Notes: generated from the letters alone by a model not told the origin. Shown: positions 10,055 through 21,194, counted from the first letter of the stretch. The stretch: 64,000 bases of DNA from Symbiodinium sp. CCMP2592 (GCA_905221615.1 CAJNDT010006001.1:124001-188000), one strand, 5' to 3'. Translations and numbers: made by a program.

Positions 10055-13000
10055 GGAGATCACTTCCCCGTCCCCTGCTGCGAGGTGTGGAAAGACGTCC
10101 GGGGACTCTTTGGTCCCAGTGTGGTGTTCGTTCTCGGCGGCCCTGGTGCCGGAAAAGGCTCTCCCATCTGAAGCTCTTCTTCAGTATCATACCCTATCAT
10201 AGCATACTGTACTATGATATTATACGATGCTGTTGTTTGTTGTATAACTCTTTGCTATCATAGCATACTGTACTATAATATTATGCGGTACTGTTGTTTA
10301 CTGTATAGCAGTACCAAAGCGTAATGTACTATTATACTATACGATACTGTTGTTTGTTGTATAACTCTACCAGAGCATACTGTACTACAATATTATGCGA
10401 TACTGTTGTTTATTGTATAGCTCTACTAAAGCGTACTGTACTATAATATTATACGATACTGTTGTCTATTGTATAATGTTGTATATTGGGGTTCTACGAG
10501 TGCTTTGTTTGGCCACCCTGTGATTCTCCTAAACCCTAAACCCTAAACCCCAAACCCTAAACCCTAAACCCTAAACCCTAAGATGCTGCTAGGCACGCTC
10601 TGCTCGCAGATTGTCCAGGCCGGCATGGGTGCTGCAAGGGAGGTGTGGCCAAGCCACAGCAGGGATCTTAGAAGTAAGGGTTAAGGGTTTAGGGGAAGTA
10701 GGAAGAGTATCCACATTCGTAACACACCCCGAAACCCCTATTTCAACTGTTAAGGCTCCATGGGGGAAGCACTTCCAGCTTCCAGGCGTGCGGTTATCAG
10801 CATCTCAGCGCCGGCGATCTTCTAAGAGAGGCCGGCCGGGGAAGGGAGGAAGGCCCTAAGCCCTAAACCCCAAACCCTAAACCCTAAACCGTGCTTCGAG
10901 CTGCGCAGGAGCGAAAGAGACCTGGCTCCCAGACGGGTGAGCTGATCGAGAACCACATCAAGGCCTGACCGAGGTCATGTAGACGCTGCTTAAAGGATCA
11001 TGGGACCTAGTAACTAGGGCTATAATTAGGGTAACTATACATGTATCCCCGAATAAGGTACTTATAACCTTACTTACTAAGTCCCATGATCCTCCAAGTA
11101 CCAAGCTCGACATCCCCATTGTCTTGACCGACCCCGGGTCCTAAACCCGTGCCCTTTAGGGGTTCAGGGTTTAGGGATTTTAGGGGTTTGGTACTCGTGG
11201 AAAAGCTTCTCTGCCTCGTTATGCCCCCAAGCCCAATCTCTCAATCCTGAGCCCAAAACGTCAGAAACCTAAACCCCCGAGACCCCTGCAGAAACAACTG
11301 GCCCTCTCCCGGAACCAGGGCTCAGTGGGCTGGAGAGACGCGCGCCCTGACCTCTATTTCTAAAGAAAAGCGAGAAGCCCTAAACCCTAAACCCTAATCA
11401 AACCCCTAAACCCTAAACCCCTAAACCCTAATTAAATCCCTAAACCCTAACCCCTAAACCCCTATGCGTTTTTGTTGCGGGCCTTTTGCATCAGAAGGCT
11501 GCAGGCCCTGAGATGAAGAGGGTCGGCCTTGAACCCTGAGCCCCACTTACAAGGATCCTGGGACTTAGGGTTCCTAAAAAGGGATCTATAGGGGTTCCTT
11601 AAAGGGGTCTATAGGGTTTAGGGTTTAGGGTCTACTTACAGCCCCACTTAAAATGATCCTGGGACTTAGTAACTAGGGTTTAGGGATCCTTTTGATATGG
11701 GTACTATAGGGTTCTATAATTGGGTTCCTTAAAGGGATCTATAGGGGTTCTATAATGGGGATCATGGGACTTAGTAACTATAGGGTTCCTTAAAGGGCTC
11801 CTTAAAAGGGATCGAAAAGAAGGGATTTAGGGTTCCTTTAAGGATCATGGGACTTAGTAACTAGGGTTCCTTATTGGGCCTCCTTAATAGGGATATGTAA
11901 GGGGTCTACCAGAGGGTTCTTAGGGTGACTTAAAGGATCATGGGACTTAGTAACTAGGGTCATAATTATGGTAACTAAACTTATAACCCCGAATAATGCA
12001 CTTATAACCTTACTTACTAAGTCACATGATCCTTTAAGTAAACTTAAACCCTGAATATCTCCCTCCTTTCCTTCTCCGGTGAAGGAAGGGAAGTTGGTGC
12101 CTGCCAGCATCACGGTGGAGCTCATCCTTAAGGCCTTTTGATCCAAGAGCCAGGTCTATGGAGTCTGGGGTTTCAGGGTTTGGGACTTGGGAGTTTCCGA
12201 AAATTAGGGGTACCTCATTTTGGGGTCCTGAAAATGAGGATCCTGCTATTTAGGGTACTACATTAGGGTCCCCTAGTTTCGGAAACTCCCACTTAGGTTC
12301 CGGGGTTCTAGGGTTCCCGGGTTACAGGGTTCCAGGATTTCAGGGTTCAAGGAGCCTCGCCTTTGCTGCGTCACGATTGCAGGGCCGTGCGTTGTTGAGG
12401 AGAGACTACTTAAAGGATCATGGGACGTAGTAACTCGGGTTATAACTAGGTTTATCTATACTTATAACCCCGAATAAGGTACTTATAGCCTTACTTAGTA
12501 AGTCCCATGATCCTCCAAGTATACAGATGCAAGGGACATAAGCCCTTGCGGCCTTGTCGACGGTGCTTCTTAAAGCCGCATGCAAGTGCAGCAGGCCATG
12601 CGAGAAAAAGGTTGGGGAGGCGGCAAGTACCTTATCGATGGCTTCCCCAGGACTCGTACATCTCTGATCATCCACACGCTGTGTGAGTAGACTTGAAGGT
12701 TGGTGGTGTTCTGCGGCAGCCGCGGGCTGTCTTTTTTCTTGCATTGGACCAGGTTTGAGAGGAGGGTTCTCCGAAACGGCTTGGTGTAGTGGCTTTGCAA
12801 CTGGCCGTGGTGCAAAGGAGCTTCGACAATTTGGCAGCGTGGGAGCAAATGGCTGGAGACCAGGTGCCTGTCCAATTTCCGGATGCTCGCTTGATCTTTG
12901 CGCTGCCGCTACAGGTGTTGGTGAAGTTTGTGCTCTACCTGGACGTTTGCGAGCAGGTCATGGAGGTGTGGTGCAAACAGTGCATACCAAGATGCAGAAG

Positions 13001-13670
13001 ATGTATTCTTACCTATTATAAGAAATATTTACAAATACTTTCATGCTTGTATATATGTATATGTATAAGTACACCACTCAGCACACTCTTTGTCTTGGCT
13101 CCTCTTGAGTTCCTGAAGGCGCGGCTTCTGGAGCGAGGAAAGACAAGTGGCCGCGCAGATGATAACATCGAGTCGCCCATCTCAGAGTCACAAACACCGT
13201 AAACCCCTAAACCACTCGGGTCCCTGCTGTCGATGCTCTCATCTCCGAGGTCAATTCGAAAAAGGTTTCTGACCTTCCACCAGGACGTTTTCTCTCGTTT
13301 CTTCCACATTTCTGAGCCTTGAGTACTGCAGACTACAAAAATCCGGGGGGCGGCGCTGTTGAAGGAGTCGAGACCGGTGGTGGAGAAGTTCCAAGCAGAT
13401 GGCCGTGTCGTCAGGAGCTGCGAGTTGCGCCTGCACCGTGCAATTGCAGAGTGTCCCACTATGAGCATGGCTTACCCTTGGTTAGTAGGGAATGGAAGAA
13501 TGGTCGTAATAGTAGTTATAATTGTACCCCATTCCTCCATTCCCTACTAACCAAAGGTAAGACTATGAGCATGGAGGATAGATGCCGAGCAGCACCGAGA
13601 TGACGTCTGGCGAGACGTGCAGGTCCTTCTCTTCAAGCAAACTTTGCTAGAGCTGCTAGAGCTGGTCTGA
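10055..13670 (+). CDS. CMPK: UMP-CMP kinase, tandem copy 1 (multi-exon)
   Basis: Transfers phosphate from ATP to UMP or CMP in pyrimidine nucleotide synthesis. Exons read in family order: P-loop FVLGGPGAGKG ending at 10157; GTLCSQIVQ 10593-10618; YQHLSAGDLLRE 10786-10830; ERKRPGSQTGELIENHIK 10909-10962; EGKLVPASITVELILK 12085-12132; GWGGGKYLIDGFP 12591-12650; SFDNLAAWEQMAGDQ 12818-12863; VLVKFVLYLDVCEQVME 12915-12965; LLERGKTSGRADDN 13119-13171; SIRKRFLTFHQ 13250-13283; SRPVVEKF 13365-13414; last exon IDAEQHRDDVWRDVQVL 13577-13670, ending TGA. All joins keep frame with AG|G junctions and GC, GA or GT donors. Lid motif SGRADDN and the DNL..W segment favour UMP-CMP kinase over adenylate kinase. 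The first exon with the initiator Met was not found. The introns hold MITEs, telomere-like tracts and a minisatellite. Confidence 0.82.
10190..10490. repeat. ~60-bp AT-rich minisatellite, 4-5 units
   Basis: Repeats of GCATACTGTACTATAATATT followed by a GATACTGTTGTTTATTGTAT block, diverged by a few bases. It lies in intron 1 of UMP-CMP kinase copy 1. Confidence 0.75.
10530..10590 (+). repeat. Telomere-like (CCCTAAA)n tract
   Basis: About eight CCCTAAA units end within 15 nt of the acceptor for the 26-nt GTLCSQIVQ exon. Confidence 0.8.
10855..10893 (+). repeat. Telomere-like (CCCTAAA)n tract
   Basis: About five units fill roughly half of the 78-nt intron between the LSAGDLLRE exon and the GELIENHIK exon. 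Confidence 0.75.
10987..11100. repeat. MITE-like element, family P2
   Basis: TTAAAGGATCATGGGACCTA pairs with GTCCCATGATCCTCCAAGTA. It lies in the 1.1-kb intron of UMP-CMP kinase copy 1. Confidence 0.8.
11376..11466 (+). repeat. Telomere-like (CCCTAAA)n tract
   Basis: About ten CCCTAAA or CCCCTAAA units, two of them separated by AATCAAA or ATTAAAT spacers. Confidence 0.75.
11560..11860. repeat. Tandem GGGTTCCTTAAAGGGATC / CATGGGACTTAGTAAC block
   Basis: Several copies of GGTTCCTTAAAGGGATCTAT alternate with four copies of a P2 arm fragment, GATCMTGGGACTTAGTAACT. It looks like nested or rearranged P2 ends inside the AAAGGATCC repeat. Confidence 0.6.
11928..12040. repeat. MITE-like element, family P2
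   Basis: GACTTAAAGGATCATGGGAC pairs with the right arm TCACATGATCCTTTAAGTA, with one C-to-A change. It ends 45 nt before the EGKLVP exon (12085). Confidence 0.8.
12189..12290. repeat. MITE-like element, family P1
   Basis: GGGAGTTTCCGAAAATTAGG at the left, TAGTTTCGGAAACTCCC at the right, with a GGATCC-like centre. P1 is the most frequent inverted-repeat family here. Flanks GGACTT and ACTTAG share ACTT. Confidence 0.8.
12407..12521. repeat. MITE-like element, family P2
   Basis: TACTTAAAGGATCATGGGAC pairs with GTCCCATGATCCTCCAAGTA. It lies in the intron before the GGGKYLIDGFP exon. Confidence 0.8.
13471..13561. mobile_element. 91-bp MITE (family P5) with 13-bp target-site duplication
   Basis: Terminal inverted repeats of 25 bp, CTTACCCTTGGTTAGTAGGG inward on each side, have one mismatch. 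The element is flanked by the direct repeat ACTATGAGCATGG at 13458-13470 and 13562-13574. It lies in the last intron of UMP-CMP kinase copy 1 (13415-13576). Without the element and one repeat the intron would be 58 nt. The acceptor AG follows the right duplication at once. Confidence 0.88.
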
Positions 13671-13773
13671 ATTCAGCCCAGCTGCACTTCAACTGGCAGT
13701 TGTCTCTGAAGAGGGAGTGTCTTTTCAACCATGCATCAGTAATAACGTAGCCCGAAGCATCTGCATCATCGAA

Positions 13774-16700
13774 ATGTTCGAAGTCTCACCGATGCTCGAA
13801 TCAGCAGCGTGTTGCCGGGAGGCGCTCTTTGGTCCCAGTGTCGTGTTCGTCTTGGGTGGCCCTGGTTCCGGAAAGGGCACGCAGTGCACGAAGATAGCCG
13901 TGCGGAGCTTATACAAACACGCTTTTGTGTGCTTCTCGTCCGAATATCGCATGCCGTGACAAACTGGAGAGGTGTGTTGCTGTTATTGCTATTATTATAC
14001 TTATTATTAGTACTATACGTAATCTTAGAGCTAACCTTACTACCACCTAGAAAAATTATCATATTCGGGGCACTCTCTGATGGTTTCTCCCCTTTTTCTC
14101 CGCTTTTTAGGAGAGCTTCGGCTACGTGCACCTCAGCGCTGGGGACCTGCTTCGCGAGGTCGGCAAGGAACTACTACTTGTAGTTTAGCAATATTATGAA
14201 GTATTAGTATTAGCATTTGTGGTATTATATCATTCGTCAGTAGTACTAACTGTTATTATGACGATGGTTATTCGTATCTCTACTAGTCTTGTTACATCTT
14301 CGCAGAGAGCGTCAAACGCCGTGCTGTTGCCTAAAAGAGCAGGAAAGGGCCCGTGAGGGTTCGGAGTACGGTGAGTTGATCAACTCCTACATCAAGGACT
14401 TCGCCAGTCTGGTGCGGTGGTTGTGCTTGGCCCTTGACTTTCGGGCTTGTTGCTTCCTCTACCTGCAGGAGGGAAAGCTAGTTCCAGTGGAGATCACCAT
14501 CGAGCTGATCAAGCAGGCCGATGTCGCAACGATCAAAGCAAGCAGAGCGAACTGTAATTTTCGACTTGTGAAATAGATGGTTGCACCATGTTGCGCGAGG
14601 CTATGGTGAAGTTTGGCTGGGAGGGTGGAAGGTGCTCCATTTCACCAGATGAAGATGCACTCGCGAGTCTTTGCGTGGGCTTCGCACTGCTTAAATCGGC
14701 CTGTTTGCATCATACAGGTACTTGATCGACGGGTTTCCCAGAAGTTTCGACAACTTGAAAGGCGCGTCCGAAGCAACAGGATGGACAGAGCGTCGTATTC
14801 ACCGAGCATGCATGACACTAGCTTCATGCAGAAAGCGCGAAGGATGAGTTGACCAATCTGTGCAGCTGTATGTTTTATGATCTCATAGCATGTCATACAT
14901 ATACATTTTGTAGCATATGAGATTCTATTACATTATGGTATGGTGTCGTATGTTGCTATACTTTTTGATATCATGTTGTTTTATATAGTCTGATATTGTA
15001 TGATGTTGGTCGTTTTTGTAGTATATTGCATTATACTGTACAATGATCTGTGACTATGGTGTACTATAGTATGTGGTGTTGGCTTGTGTTCTGCTACGGC
15101 ATCTTGTGGGGTGTTACATTATATCAGATTTTTACCATTTCATGTTTACATTTTATCCATGTTGTGTTGGGATCGTAGTTTTACAACGTAATGTAGTGTT
15201 GTGTTTTCGTATATCATATATGATTTCATATTATATCGTGGCTTGCTATATGGTATTATATTGAATTGCATAGGTTTGTGTTCAGTTAGATCAACTAGCA
15301 TAGTGTGCTAAGTTATGTTATGCTATGTTGCGTCAATGATGTTATTTCGTTTAATGTTATGGTATGCCTTGTTTATTGTGTTGGATCATATTATGTTGTA
15401 TCATAACATAAGCTGCTATATTGATCTCTGTTCTATTCTGTACTATTATGTTATGTCATAGTATATTATATTTCATTATACTATACCATACTACAGTGCA
15501 CACAGAAATTGTGCGATATGTTGTGCTCTATGTATGTTTCAATATTTGCTGTCTAGTATTTGCACAGTGCACCACAGTATAGTGAAAAGAGCTCAGACCA
15601 GTGTTTCTATGGAACTCTATATAGAAGCCCTAACCCTTAACCCTCAACCCTTAACCATGAACCCTAAAGAGTCAGGCTGGGAGAATGTGATCGGCAACTC
15701 GGAGGGCGCCTCAGAATTCACAGCCGTCGCAGCGCTGTCGCACGTCCGGGCCCTCGGGCTTCCCGAGGGGCCTGAATGATTGCAACATGGCTTCGGTGGC
15801 ATGTTGTAAGATATTTATCATATTTTGGATTAAGCTAAATATTATATAAAGGTGTATAATACAAGTATCCTTGTAGAATGTATCCCTAAACCCTGTTGGG
15901 ACGGAGGTGCGGGTGAAGTTTGTGCTCTTCTTCGACGCCTCAGAGGAAACGATGCAGGCGATCTGCAGCCTCCGTTTGCTGGCAGGTCCAGGGGGTCTTA
16001 ACAGGCTCAAGTCCCCAAAGAGGGTACTACATCACATCATTGAAAAAAGTAAACCATAATAAGTTACCGTACGATGAAGAAAATTACAAAAAATAGATTG
16101 TACTGTTCAACCGGAGTTTCCCTGGTTTTGCTTTTGCGCTGTGGGACTACAGGAGTAGCGGCAACTGAACAGCTCAACCCGGACAGATCCGACTACCCTA
16201 AACCCTAAACCCCAAAATCCTAAACCGTAAAACCCTAAATCCTGTACCGTCGTCCTGCAGGTGCGGCTGGTGGAAAGAGGGAAAACAAGCGGAAGGGCCG
16301 ATGACAACATGGAGCAATTTGCTGAGTCTGCATTTGCCGCTTTTTGCAAGCTTTTGCGTCTGGATTCCGCGGAAGTTCATGCCAAGGTCCATCAAAAAGC
16401 GCTTCGTAACCTTCCAGCAAGAGTGGCTCAGCATCAAAGTCTGGGAGTTTCCGAAAAGAGGGGACCCTAAATAGTAGAAGTAGGATCCTTATTATAAGGG
16501 CCTCAAATAGGGTACCCCGAATGTTCGGAAACTCCCAAGTATCGTAGGCAGGGTGGCACTTTGCAGACTGGAGTCCTGCAACAGCCATCTCAGCTGAGGT
16601 CGATGCCCGTGGTGGAGAGTTACCGGCTTCAGGTGCCTGAACTCGTATAATCCCTTCATAGATGTACAAGTCATACACTAGCCCTTAACCCTGAGCCCTC

Positions 16701-16838
16701 TAAATCCTAAGCCCTAAACCCTAAAGCCTAAATCCTAAGCCCGAAGTCTGGTCCGGTTGCGCTCCGACAGCACGGCTCTGCTTGCACGGCAGGGCTTGGT
16801 CCGGCGCATCGACGCAGAGCAGAGTTCCGAGAAGGCCA
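13774..16838 (+). CDS. CMPK: UMP-CMP kinase, tandem copy 2 (multi-exon)
   Basis: Second copy, starting 104 nt after the stop of copy 1, with a plausible ATG at 13774 (MFEVSPMLESAACCREALFG). Exons: P-loop FVLGGPGSGKGTQCTKIA to about 13897; ESFGYVHLSAGDLLRE 14111-14158; ERAREGSEYGELINSYIK to 14396; EGKLVPVEITIELIK 14469-14513; MVKFGWEGG to 14630; RYLIDGFPRSFDNL from 14718; GWENVIGN near 15670; VRVKFVLFFDASEETMQ near 15907-15957; RLVERGKTSGRADDNME 16261-16313; SIKKRFVTFQQE from 16387; MPVVESYRLQ near 16601; GLVRRIDAEQSSEK 16790-16834. The final helix that follows in copies 1 and 3 was not found, so the end is uncertain or broken. A 700-bp AT-rich island fills the intron after the FDNL exon. Confidence 0.78.
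14880..15560. repeat. Large AT-rich island (TATGTTGTAT/TATATTATA words)
   Basis: About 680 bp of low-complexity, T-rich sequence in the intron of UMP-CMP kinase copy 2, between the FDNL and GWENVIG exons. No coding signal or inverted repeat stands out. Confidence 0.55.
16195..16245 (+). repeat. Telomere-like (CCCTAAA)n tract, short
   Basis: About five degenerate units end 15 nt before the acceptor of the lid exon (SGRADDN) in kinase copy 2. Confidence 0.65.
16443..16536. repeat. MITE-like element, family P1
   Basis: GGGAGTTTCCGAAAAGAGGG pairs with ATGTTCGGAAACTCCC. It lies in the kinase copy 2 intron between the KKRFVTFQQE and MPVVES exons. Confidence 0.75.
16680..16745 (+). repeat. Telomere-like (CCCTAAA)n tract
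   Basis: CCCTAAA, CCCTGAG and CCTAAGC variants in the intron before the RRIDAEQ exon of kinase copy 2. Confidence 0.65.
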
Positions 16839-17144
16839 TAAACCCCCAAAGCCTCAAGATCTTAAAGGGTTCATGGGTTTTAGGGCTTATAGGGTAAAGC
16901 CTCAAGATCTTAAAGGGCTTATGGGTTTTAGGGCTTAATTATAGGGTATGTAGGGGTTATATTGCGTAAACGCTCGAAGCCTACAAAACCCTGAACCCGA
17001 AAACCTAAGCCCTCAGGAACAGAGGAAACGGCGCTCTCAATGAACGTCTAATTACGCGGCAGGCGAGAGAGAGGGCGGACATCGGAGAGTTGATCTTTTC
17101 TTGTTTGACCCTGGCTCGGCTGGTTGAGAGCCCAACACCCAATA

Positions 17145-17290
17145 TGGCACTACGACTACGACGACGACGATTACTTCAACTACTGCTTCGACGACGACTG
17201 CGACTAAACGGACAAGAACGACGAGGTTCAACACGAGGTTCAGAGGACGAGGAAGAGGACGAGGACGACGGCAACGACGACGTCGACGAT
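17145..17290. repeat. CGA/GAC-rich triplet tract
   Basis: Imperfect ACGACG and GAGGACGAGGAC repeats between kinase copies 2 and 3. They yield Arg- or Asp/Glu-rich open frames that I do not take as genes. Confidence 0.55.
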
Positions 17291-17667
17291 CAGAAATAAT
17301 ACACTCTTTAACAAGTGCATCTCGACACTAACAGCACGAATACTAGTGCATAATATGGTACTCATGAAAGCAACGGGCATTACAACAACCGCGTGTTATC
17401 AGGTGTTTTGCGCAAGCTGTGTTTACGTCCCTCCTGGTGCCTTGGCACATTCCTTTCACCTCCAGGTCTGGAGCGATGTGCAAAGGACCAGGGTTTCTTT
17501 GCAGTGCCAGTGCAACAGGTTTACCATAAGGGTTTCTACAAGGGATACCATGGATATTGGGCTATGAGGGTTTTTAATGTTAGGAGTTTAGGGTTTCTAT
17601 TCTGGGCACACCCTGTTGCACGGTTTTCTTGATTCCTGCGGCTTGGATACGTGCCATGCTGGCAGGA

Positions 17668-19721
17668 ACTTTGGGCCCCAAGTGATCTTCGTGCTGGGTG
17701 GACCAGGGGCTGGCAAAGGAACTCAGTGTGGTGCCGAGGGACAAGGATTGCCATGCCACGGCCATGTTTGAATGCTGTTGTGCCGGTACCTGGCGTTCCG
17801 AAACGAGGTGCGCTCGCATCGCAGCGAACTTCGGATTCCAGCATCTGTCAGCTGGAGACTTGCTGCGCGAGGCGGCGTCCACTGCGGTCCTCGGTCTCCC
17901 GTGCTTGGTTGTTGTCTTCGCAAGGAGAGGAAGAGGCCCGGATCAGAGCTGGGCGAGTTGATTGAGAGCCACATCAAGGACACGGAAATAGCCGCTACCG
18001 GTAGTTGTGCCTTCTCGCTCTCTTTTTGGTGTGATGGCTTTCGTCCTGACGCATGACGGGCTCACGTCGCCGCAGGAAGGCAAACTGGTCCCAGTATCCG
18101 TTGCAGACGCCTCAGATGTCCGTGCCCGTGCATCAGGCGAGGTATGCAAGTGTGAATGCCGCGACAGCGATCGGACCCTGCGAATCCTAACGAGGTGGTT
18201 CGTCTACTGCAGAAGGCCATGGAGGAACGAGGATGGGAGGATGGCAAGTACCTCATCGATGGCTTCCCGAGGATCCTGAGTACTGTTGCTTGTTTTGGCA
18301 GTAAGCTGCTTTCCGTATTGTGTTCCATTCCCGTTTAGCAGGAGTGCAGAGAACATGCAGGGCTGGAACGATATGATCGGTCCCAAGGCACTGGAGCACG
18401 AGCTTTATCCACCCTTCGGGTCACGACGAGGATGATGAAGATCATGACGATGATGATGATGACGATGGTGATAGCAGCAACTATCTGATAGTAGTGGTGG
18501 TGACGTCGAGTGCACATCGCCACATGGTGGACAGTGCTCCGCTGACTGAGAAGTGCACCATGCCCATGAGGTAATATATTACAATATGCTACAATATACT
18601 ACAATATGCTATAATATACTATAATATGCTATAATATACTATAATATACTATACTATAATATACCATTATAGTATATTACTTTATCCCAGATTTCATCTC
18701 TCTGACCATCCTTCAGTGCCAAGTGATGTCCCGTTGGATGCCAGAGCAAGGCAAGGGCAGGAACCGTCACCGAGGCCTAGACCCTACATACCACAGTACC
18801 GAAAAATACGACATAATCTCATATAGTATAACCAGTACATTATCGAAGTGCTACAGCATAATCTAGTATACTATAACCAGCCCTATAACCAGCATATTAT
18901 GTAAACGCCTGTCACAACACTAAACCCAGCTCTTAATTCGCTTGCCGGACAGCGCTATAAGGGCTTTCTTCCAGGTTGCAAGCTTCTGTGAATGCTTCTG
19001 CCTTAAAGCCATGGTCTATACATCTTACAGCATTTATGGCTTCATGGCCATGTGTGGCACCATGCCTTCGGTAAAAAGCTGTTTGTGCGTGGAGGTGGAC
19101 GTGAAGTTTTGCATGTTCTTCGACTGCTCGGAAGCAGTGATGGAGGCCGCTTCGAGGTTCATCTTATGTGCTGGTTGCCCTTCAGTGTCAGAGCATGATG
19201 CTCATGAACCCTCGGCATCCAGACCCCAAAAGTCTTGCATGCAGCTCCCCATTCATGCCGTCGGGCCAGGCGCGTCTGCTTGAGAGGGGCAAGACGAGTG
19301 GTCGCTCTGACGACAACTTGGCGGGGGCCTTGGGCCGGGGCGCTGGCTTCGCTGCCAGCTTCCGTGACAGGCATCCTGGCTTTTCGTTCCTGTCTGGCAG
19401 GAGTCTATCAAAAAGCGCTTTGCCACTTACCAGCAGGAGCCTTCGCCCTGGCACTTGATCTCACAGCTCTCTGACCCAAACTACGCATGGATGCTGCTGC
19501 TCTAGGGCTGTGTTGCAGGTCTTTGCCTGTGGTGGAGAGGTTCAGCAGGGAAGGCGCCATGCGCAGGACACGAATCACGTCGTTGAGTTCGCAGTTTGAT
19601 GGCATGGGGCGACCATGGAAGGATCAATGCAGAGCAGGGACTTGACGAAGTGTGGAGCTGTGTGCAGGAGGCCCCTTGGCCTCTGGCCCTCAAAATATCC
19701 AGTCCCACAAAAACTCTCTGA
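17668..19721 (+). CDS. CMPK: UMP-CMP kinase, tandem copy 3 (multi-exon)
   Basis: Third copy. Exons: FGPQVIFVLGGPGAGKGTQC to 17730; ANFGFQHLSAGDLLRE to 17871; ERKRPGSELGELIESHIK 17925-17978; EGKLVPVSVA from 18076; EVVRLLQKAMEERGWEDGK and YLIDGFPR to about 18272; SAENMQGWNDMIG from 18343; VDVKFCMFFDCSEAVME near 19093-19146; RLLERGKTSGRSDDN near 19264-19317; ESIKKRFATYQQE near 19402-19440; LPVVERFSREGAMR to 19566; last exon INAEQGLDEVWSCVQEAP 19622-19721, ending TGA. GA donors follow 17978 and 19566; the last intron is only 55 nt. Protein divergence from copies 1 and 2 is clear, so the array is old or the copies are specialised. The N-terminal exon was not found. Confidence 0.8.
18420..18480. 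repeat. GAT/GAC triplet tract
   Basis: (GATGAT)-like imperfect repeat in the intron after the GWNDMIG exon of kinase copy 3. Confidence 0.5.
18565..18672. repeat. TATAATATACTA tandem repeat
   Basis: Nine or so 10-11 bp units of CTATAATATA in an intron of kinase copy 3. Confidence 0.7.
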
Positions 19722-20224
19722 GAGTGCTTTGGCAGGTCATGCACAACGAGCGTGATGGCCACCTGCTGAACCAGGCAGGACCGTGTAGCTTGGGGGTCAA
19801 AGTTCATTTCCAAGCCATTGCCTCTTGAATTCTTGCATAGTCTTGAGCACAGGCGATCGTTCTCATCAAGCCGTCGTCTTTCAACAAGGCCGGCGGGATT
19901 GCTTCTTGCAGATTGACATGGATTCTGGGTCAAAACACCGTCGCGACAAGAAGTGCACAATGATTTTCTGAGTTTTGGTGCGTCCCCACACCTGTCTTGC
20001 ATGAATCTTGTCGTGGTGTCTGTCGCTCTTTGCCTAGTCAGGCGCTCACCAGCACTATGTAAAGAAGGGTTGTAAACGGGAGACCTACCGGACTCAGATG
20101 AGACAGGGTTTACCACGTAGAACCAGTCTGTGGTAGCTGCGTTGCCGGGAGATGTAAGATCCGTGCACCTCGCACACATCCCATGGTAGGAAGACTTGTG
20201 CCATAAAACAAAGCCACACTAGTC

Positions 20225-20310
20225 GCCCTAAGCCCCACCCCCCAAATCCCTAAACCCTCAAAGCTCAAAATGCCGCAATCCTAAACGCTAAACCCTGCAC
20301 CCCTAAATCG
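20225..20310 (+). repeat. Telomere-like (CCCTAAA)n tract, degenerate
   Basis: CCCTAAA units interrupted by CCACCCCCCAAAT and CCGCAATCC variants. Confidence 0.6.
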
Positions 20311-20756
20311 TGTCTCATGTTAAACCCGCATCCCCTCCCCTGCTTCAGCCCACGTCTGCAGCAAGACTTCAAGCCCAAACTGCAGCCGTGCAGTAAACAA
20401 AGGGGTTGGGGTGTCCGTCTTAGGGGGTTAGGGCTGTCTTAAGGGTTCCTGTAAGGGTTCTAACAGGAGTCGGGATAAGGAGTGGAGGGTTTTCTCGGGT
20501 CCTGCGGGGCGGGGGGTTCGGGGGTTACAGGGTTAAGGCTCTGCGATAGGTGTTCCGAACCCCTGCAGCCTGCGATCAGCGCAACAAAGAGCCCCTCGAC
20601 CGGCATCCGAACATGCGAATCCAGAGCCCAGATCCCCAAACTCCGGACCCCTACGCGCCTTGAAGTAAAACCCGCCCCCCCCCAAGCAAAACAGCCTCTT
20701 CCCTGAACCCTGCAGCAGTAAGAACCCCCAACGCATCAAGCCTTAAACCCTGAGAA

Positions 20757-20893
20757 GCAGGACCCTAAACCCTAAACTCCTAAACCCCAAACCCTAAACC
20801 CCTAAACCCTAAACCCTAAACCCCTAAACCCTAAAACCCTAAACCCCTAAACCCTAAACCCTAGACCCTAAAACCCTAAACCCTAAACCAGGA
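20757..20893 (+). repeat. Telomere-like (CCCTAAA)n tract, long
   Basis: About 17 units, many extended by one C (CCCCTAAA) or one A (CCCTAAAA). It is the second most regular tract in the window. Confidence 0.85.
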
Positions 20894-21194
20894 TACCCAG
20901 CGATTCGTGCAATCCTTCTTCACCACGCACAAGGCACGACAGGGATTCTCCAGAGCAGCTAGAGCCTCGGCCGCAGTTGCCATGCTTCCGTTGTAGTAGG
21001 CTATTGTAACTTAGAGTAAATTGCAGTAGATTATTGCATGATAGTGAACTGTAGTATCTCAAAGTGTCATATGATAGTGTATCATTGTATACTAGCCATG
21101 ATATATACATTATTCAGTGGGCGGTTAGAGTTGTGATTGACTATGCCAGCATCACTTTGATTGCGGGAAGATTGTAGTGCTCATTGGTTCGAAG

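Larger units (their letters stand above)
19722..21194. other. Intergenic region after the kinase array
   Basis: The first 500 bp are open on the minus strand without recognisable features. Then come telomere-like tracts at 20225-20310 and 20757-20893, and an AT-rich patch near 20995-21110. No supported gene. Confidence 0.45.

Noticed and set aside
10190-10490. CRISPR-like spaced repeats
   Set aside because: The units are AT-rich and directly adjacent without unique spacers, so this is a minisatellite in a eukaryotic intron.
19502-20179. A 225-residue open frame on the minus strand
   Set aside because: It overlaps the last two exons of UMP-CMP kinase copy 3 on the + strand, which have clear family motifs, and shows no domain of its own.
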